From Paracoccus sp. S-4012 (GTDB taxonomy: Bacteria; Pseudomonadota; Alphaproteobacteria; Rhodobacterales; Rhodobacteraceae): 64,000 nt of DNA. Every line of letters begins with the position of its first letter. Position 1 is the first letter of the stretch. The stretch is from contig NZ_WKKA01000003.1 of the NCBI RefSeq assembly GCF_009674885.1, forward strand, positions 1 to 64,000, read 5' to 3'. This document shows positions 61,563 through 64,000 of the stretch, piece after piece. The notes under the pieces were generated by a model. That model did no database searches, was not told the origin of the DNA, and worked only from the letters and a program-made list of their open reading frames with translations. The position numbers were made by a program, and so were the translations under genes.

Positions 61563-62585
61563 ATGAAGAAGATCGGCTTTCTCTCCTTCGGCCACTGGTC
61601 GCCGGGACAGGGCTCGCAGACCCGCACCGCCGCGGACGCGCTGCTGCAATCCATCGAGCTTGCCGTGGCGGCCGAGGAACTCGGCGCCGACGGCGCCTAT
61701 TTCCGCGTCCACCACTTCGCCCGCCAGCTCGGCTCGCCCTATCCGCTACTGGCGGCGGTCGGCGCGCGGACCAGGACGATCGAGATCGGCACCGCCGTGA
61801 TCGACATGCGCTACGAGAACCCGCTTTACATGGCCGAGGATGCGGGCGCGGCGGATCTGATCGCGGGCGGGCGGCTGCAACTGGGCCTCAGCCGCGGCTC
61901 GCCCGAGCAGGTGATCGACGGCTGGAAGCACTTCGGCTACCGCCCGGCCGAGGGCGAGAGCGACGCCGAGATGGCGCGGCGGCACACGCAGGTGTTCCTC
62001 GACGTCATCCGCGGTGAGGGCTTCGCCCAGCCGAACCCGCGGCCGATGTTCCCGAACCCGCCCGGCCTGCTCAGGATCGAGCCCCATTCCGAGGGCCTGC
62101 GCGAGCGCATCTGGTGGGGCGCGGGGTCGAACGCCACCGCCGTCTGGGCGGCGCGGCTGGGGATGAACCTGCAAAGCTCCACCCTCAAGGACGACGAGAC
62201 CGGCGAGCCGTTCCACGTTCAGCAGGCGGCCCAGATCCGCGCCTTCCGGGAAGCCTGGAAGGAAGCTGGGCACGCCCGCGCGCCGCGCGTCTCGGTCAGC
62301 CGCAGCATCTTCGCGCTCGTGGACGACCGCGACCGCGCCTATTTCGGGCGGGGCGGCGAGAGCGAGGATCAGATCGGCATGATCGACGCTCAGACCCGCG
62401 CCATCTTCGGACGCAGCTACGCCGCCGAGCCGGACAAGCTGACGAAGGAATTGTCGGGCGACGAGGCGATCGCCGAGGCCGACACGCTGCTGCTGACGGT
62501 GCCGAACCAGCTTGGCGTCGACTACAACGCCCATGTGATCGAGGCCATCCTGACCCATGTCGCGCCAGCCCTCGGCTGGCGCTGA
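61563..62585 (+). CDS. LLM-class (luciferase-like) flavin monooxygenase
   Basis: A 340-residue TIM-barrel flavoprotein. KIGFLSFGHWSPG, LAVAAEELGADGAYFRVHHF, EIGTAVIDMRYENPLYMAED and LIAGGRLQLGLSRGSPEQVI match the bacterial luciferase-like family, which uses FMNH2 to oxygenate small substrates. ATG 61563 follows GGAGG. The substrate is unknown. It stands alone downstream of the efflux pair and convergent with mgtC. Confidence 0.92.
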   Translation: MKKIGFLSFGHWSPGQGSQTRTAADALLQSIELAVAAEELGADGAYFRVHHFARQLGSPYPLLAAVGARTRTIEIGTAVIDMRYENPLYMAEDAGAADLIAGGRLQLGLSRGSPEQVIDGWKHFGYRPAEGESDAEMARRHTQVFLDVIRGEGFAQPNPRPMFPNPPGLLRIEPHSEGLRERIWWGAGSNATAVWAARLGMNLQSSTLKDDETGEPFHVQQAAQIRAFREAWKEAGHARAPRVSVSRSIFALVDDRDRAYFGRGGESEDQIGMIDAQTRAIFGRSYAAEPDKLTKELSGDEAIAEADTLLLTVPNQLGVDYNAHVIEAILTHVAPALGWR

Positions 62586-62588
62586 GGG

Positions 62589-63071
62589 TTACTCCTCCTC
62601 TTCGTCGTCGATGCGGATGGTGTAGTCCTGCGTGAACGGGCGGCTGAGGACCAGCAGGCCCACGAGCGCGGCGGTCAGCAGCGCCGCGAGCCACAGCAAT
62701 CCCAGCCCGCAGATGAGGCCGATCGCGCCCGAGGCCCAGATCGAGGCGGCGGAGCCGGCGCCATAGACCGTATGCTCCTCGCGGAAGAGGGCGCCGGCGC
62801 CGATGAAGCCGATGCCGGTCATCACCCCGCTGAGGACCCGCCCAGGATCGATCGAGATCGTCTCGGTGTCGGTGCGGTAGGCGAACTCGACGATCGCCAC
62901 CGTCAGCGCGCAGGACGCGAGCGCGATGATCGCGAAGGGGCGGAAGTCGATCGGCTTCTTGCGCAGGAACCGCTCCATCCCGAGGCCGAGCGACAGGATC
63001 AGCGCGACCGCGATCCGCAGGATCGCGTCGGCCCAGGTGAAATGCCCGGGGATGAAGACGGAGGCATCCAT
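62589..63071 (-). CDS. MgtC/SapB-family membrane protein
   Basis: A 160-residue protein with four to five TM helices: ILRIAVALILSLGLGMERFL, FRPFAIIALASCALTVAIVE, RVLSGVMTGIGFIGAGALFR (family signature GIGFIGAGA), VYGAGSAASIWASGAIGLICG. It ends in an acidic tail (DDEEEE). MgtC proteins affect magnesium and ATP homeostasis, but the longer soluble C-terminal domain is absent here. ATG 63071 is chosen; ATG 63092 is possible. Confidence 0.92.
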   Translation of the reverse strand: MDASVFIPGHFTWADAILRIAVALILSLGLGMERFLRKKPIDFRPFAIIALASCALTVAIVEFAYRTDTETISIDPGRVLSGVMTGIGFIGAGALFREEHTVYGAGSAASIWASGAIGLICGLGLLWLAALLTAALVGLLVLSRPFTQDYTIRIDDEEEE

Positions 63072-63193
63072 GCGGGCGAACGCGGCCCGCATCGCCGCCG
63101 TTCCGCCGCAATGGCGCTTCAAATCCGCCCCGTGCCGACGCTATCGTGGCAGCGGCCGCGGCCGCCCGTGGCGCTTGGTCACGAGAATTCCGC

Positions 63194-64000
63194 TTGGCGC
63201 GTCCCCGCACCTTCTTCGGCCTGCCGCTCCTGCCGCTGCTTCTGGGGCTGCTGTTCTTCGCGGTATCGCTGACCCCCTCGCTGATTCCGAGGAGCGGGGT
63301 GGTGCAGGGGGTCCTTGGCGGCGTCGTCGGGGCGGCGGGCTACATGATCGGGCGCTTTCTGCTGACCGTCTGGCGGCAGATGTATCTGCCGCTGCTGCGC
63401 GGCCGCAGGGCGGAGGCCGCGCATACCATCCTCGCCATCCCGATCCTCGGGGTGCTGGTCTTCTGCCTCGCCAATGCCGGCCGCTGGCAGAACCAGATCC
63501 GCGTGCTCATGGGCCGCGAGCCCGAGGAGAACGCGCGGGTCCTCGGCATGGTGCTGCTCGCCACCGCCGTCTTCGCGGCGCTGCTGATCCTCGGCACGCT
63601 GATCCGGGTGGCCTTCGACCGCACCCGGCGCCACCTCTACCGCTACATGCCCGAGCGCACAGCCGATGTCGCCGGCCTGATCCTCGTCGCCGCGGCGCTG
63701 TTCTTCATCACCCGAGACGGCATCGTCGACCGCCTGGTGCGCGCCGCGGACAACTTCTACGCCAGCGCGCAGGAGCTGTTCGAGACCGGCCCGCCGCCGC
63801 CCGGCGATCCCTTCGTGACCGGCAGCGCGGGCTCGCTCGTGGAATGGGCGGCGATGGGTCAGCCGGGGCGGGACTACGTGACCGGCGGGCCCGATGCCGA
63901 GGCGATTGCCGGTTTCACCGGCCGCCCCGCGCTGCGGCCGATCCGCATCTATGTCGGCCTCGCGCAGGCCGAAAGCGCCGAGGAGCGGGCCGAGGTGGCG
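63194..64000 (+). CDS. alpha/beta-hydrolase family membrane protein, 3' end beyond window
   Basis: An open frame of 269 codons running off the window. N-terminal TM segments (LLPLLLGLLFFAVSLTPSLI; GVVGAAGYMIGRFLL; TILAIPILGVLVFCLANAG; VLLATAVFAALLILGTLI; ADVAGLILVAAALFFI) and the motif SLTPSLIPRSGVVQGVLGG match the Abhydrolase_9_N family. FVTGSAGSLVEWAAMGQPGRDYVTGGP then begins the C-terminal hydrolase part. The start is uncertain: TTG 63194 fits the conserved N-terminus. Confidence 0.85.
   Translation, partial: MARPRTFFGLPLLPLLLGLLFFAVSLTPSLIPRSGVVQGVLGGVVGAAGYMIGRFLLTVWRQMYLPLLRGRRAEAAHTILAIPILGVLVFCLANAGRWQNQIRVLMGREPEENARVLGMVLLATAVFAALLILGTLIRVAFDRTRRHLYRYMPERTADVAGLILVAAALFFITRDGIVDRLVRAADNFYASAQELFETGPPPPGDPFVTGSAGSLVEWAAMGQPGRDYVTGGPDAEAIAGFTGRPALRPIRIYVGLAQAESAEERAEVA

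Overview
The window is very GC-rich (roughly 70% by eye), densely coded and rich in ATGA/GTGA stop-start overlaps. Codon style and gene families suggest an alphaproteobacterium of the Rhodobacterales (Paracoccaceae-like). These include an SRAP protein with its small upstream module, an alternative complex III/caa3 operon, ProVWX next to GcvT-fused dimethylglycine dehydrogenases, and DUF3341/NrfD subunits. No species can be named from the sequence alone.

Layout. 1-1383: debris of older insertions (IS3-type transposase remnant joined to a phage cytosine-methyltransferase remnant). 1384-10169: a compact, capsid-less integrative element. It is bounded by a 14-bp direct repeat, one copy of which is exactly the 3' end (with CCA) of tRNA-Ser(GCT). 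It carries a tyrosine integrase, an AlpA-like regulator, a tightly overlapping operon with a Toprim primase and a DUF3987 protein, small prophage-type proteins, an SRAP (YedK/HMCES-type) protein and a lipoprotein. 10246-12557: a graveyard of IS256-family transposase pieces, a collapsed two-component system and a frameshifted membrane protein. 12558-17662: envelope glycosyltransferases (GtrA, GT2, ArnT/GT39-like) divergent from an intact OmpR/histidine-kinase pair.

17776-29041 (minus): a complete electron-transfer operon, ActABCDEF (quinol:cytochrome c oxidoreductase) followed by a small membrane protein, SCO and an A2-type caa3 cytochrome oxidase (subunits II, I, III, IV). ActA has a frameshift that removes its fifth haem motif, and SCO has an in-frame stop after its signal peptide. 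29301-31979: an SMP-30 gene and a pyruvate-oxidase-like TPP gene, both frameshifted. 32318-45489: a sugar/aldose oxidation neighbourhood with a duplicated His-rich membrane protein, gluconate-2-dehydrogenase subunit 3, two GMC dehydrogenases, a VOC protein, SMP-30, cupin, DoxX, a disulfide-less 'mercuric-reductase-like' flavoprotein, a GH144-like glycoamylase, a GH39 and an SDR.

45637-56836: a second, broken SRAP gene, then glycine-betaine import (ProVWX), two dimethylglycine/sarcosine dehydrogenases, an XRE-cupin regulator, fumarylacetoacetase and a MarR regulator. 57053-64000: an RND efflux pair, a luciferase-like monooxygenase, an MgtC-family protein, and an alpha/beta-hydrolase-family membrane protein cut by the window end.

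Most notable observations: (i) both SRAP genes have ATC where the initiator ATG should precede the catalytic Cys, each with a well-spaced Shine-Dalgarno; (ii) the tRNA-Ser satellite-like element with clustered GTAGCG repeats; (iii) the duplicated His-motif membrane protein coupled to a GMC dehydrogenase. Five disrupting changes (four genes on 21.4-32 kb) either mark local gene decay or sequence error and should be checked against reads.
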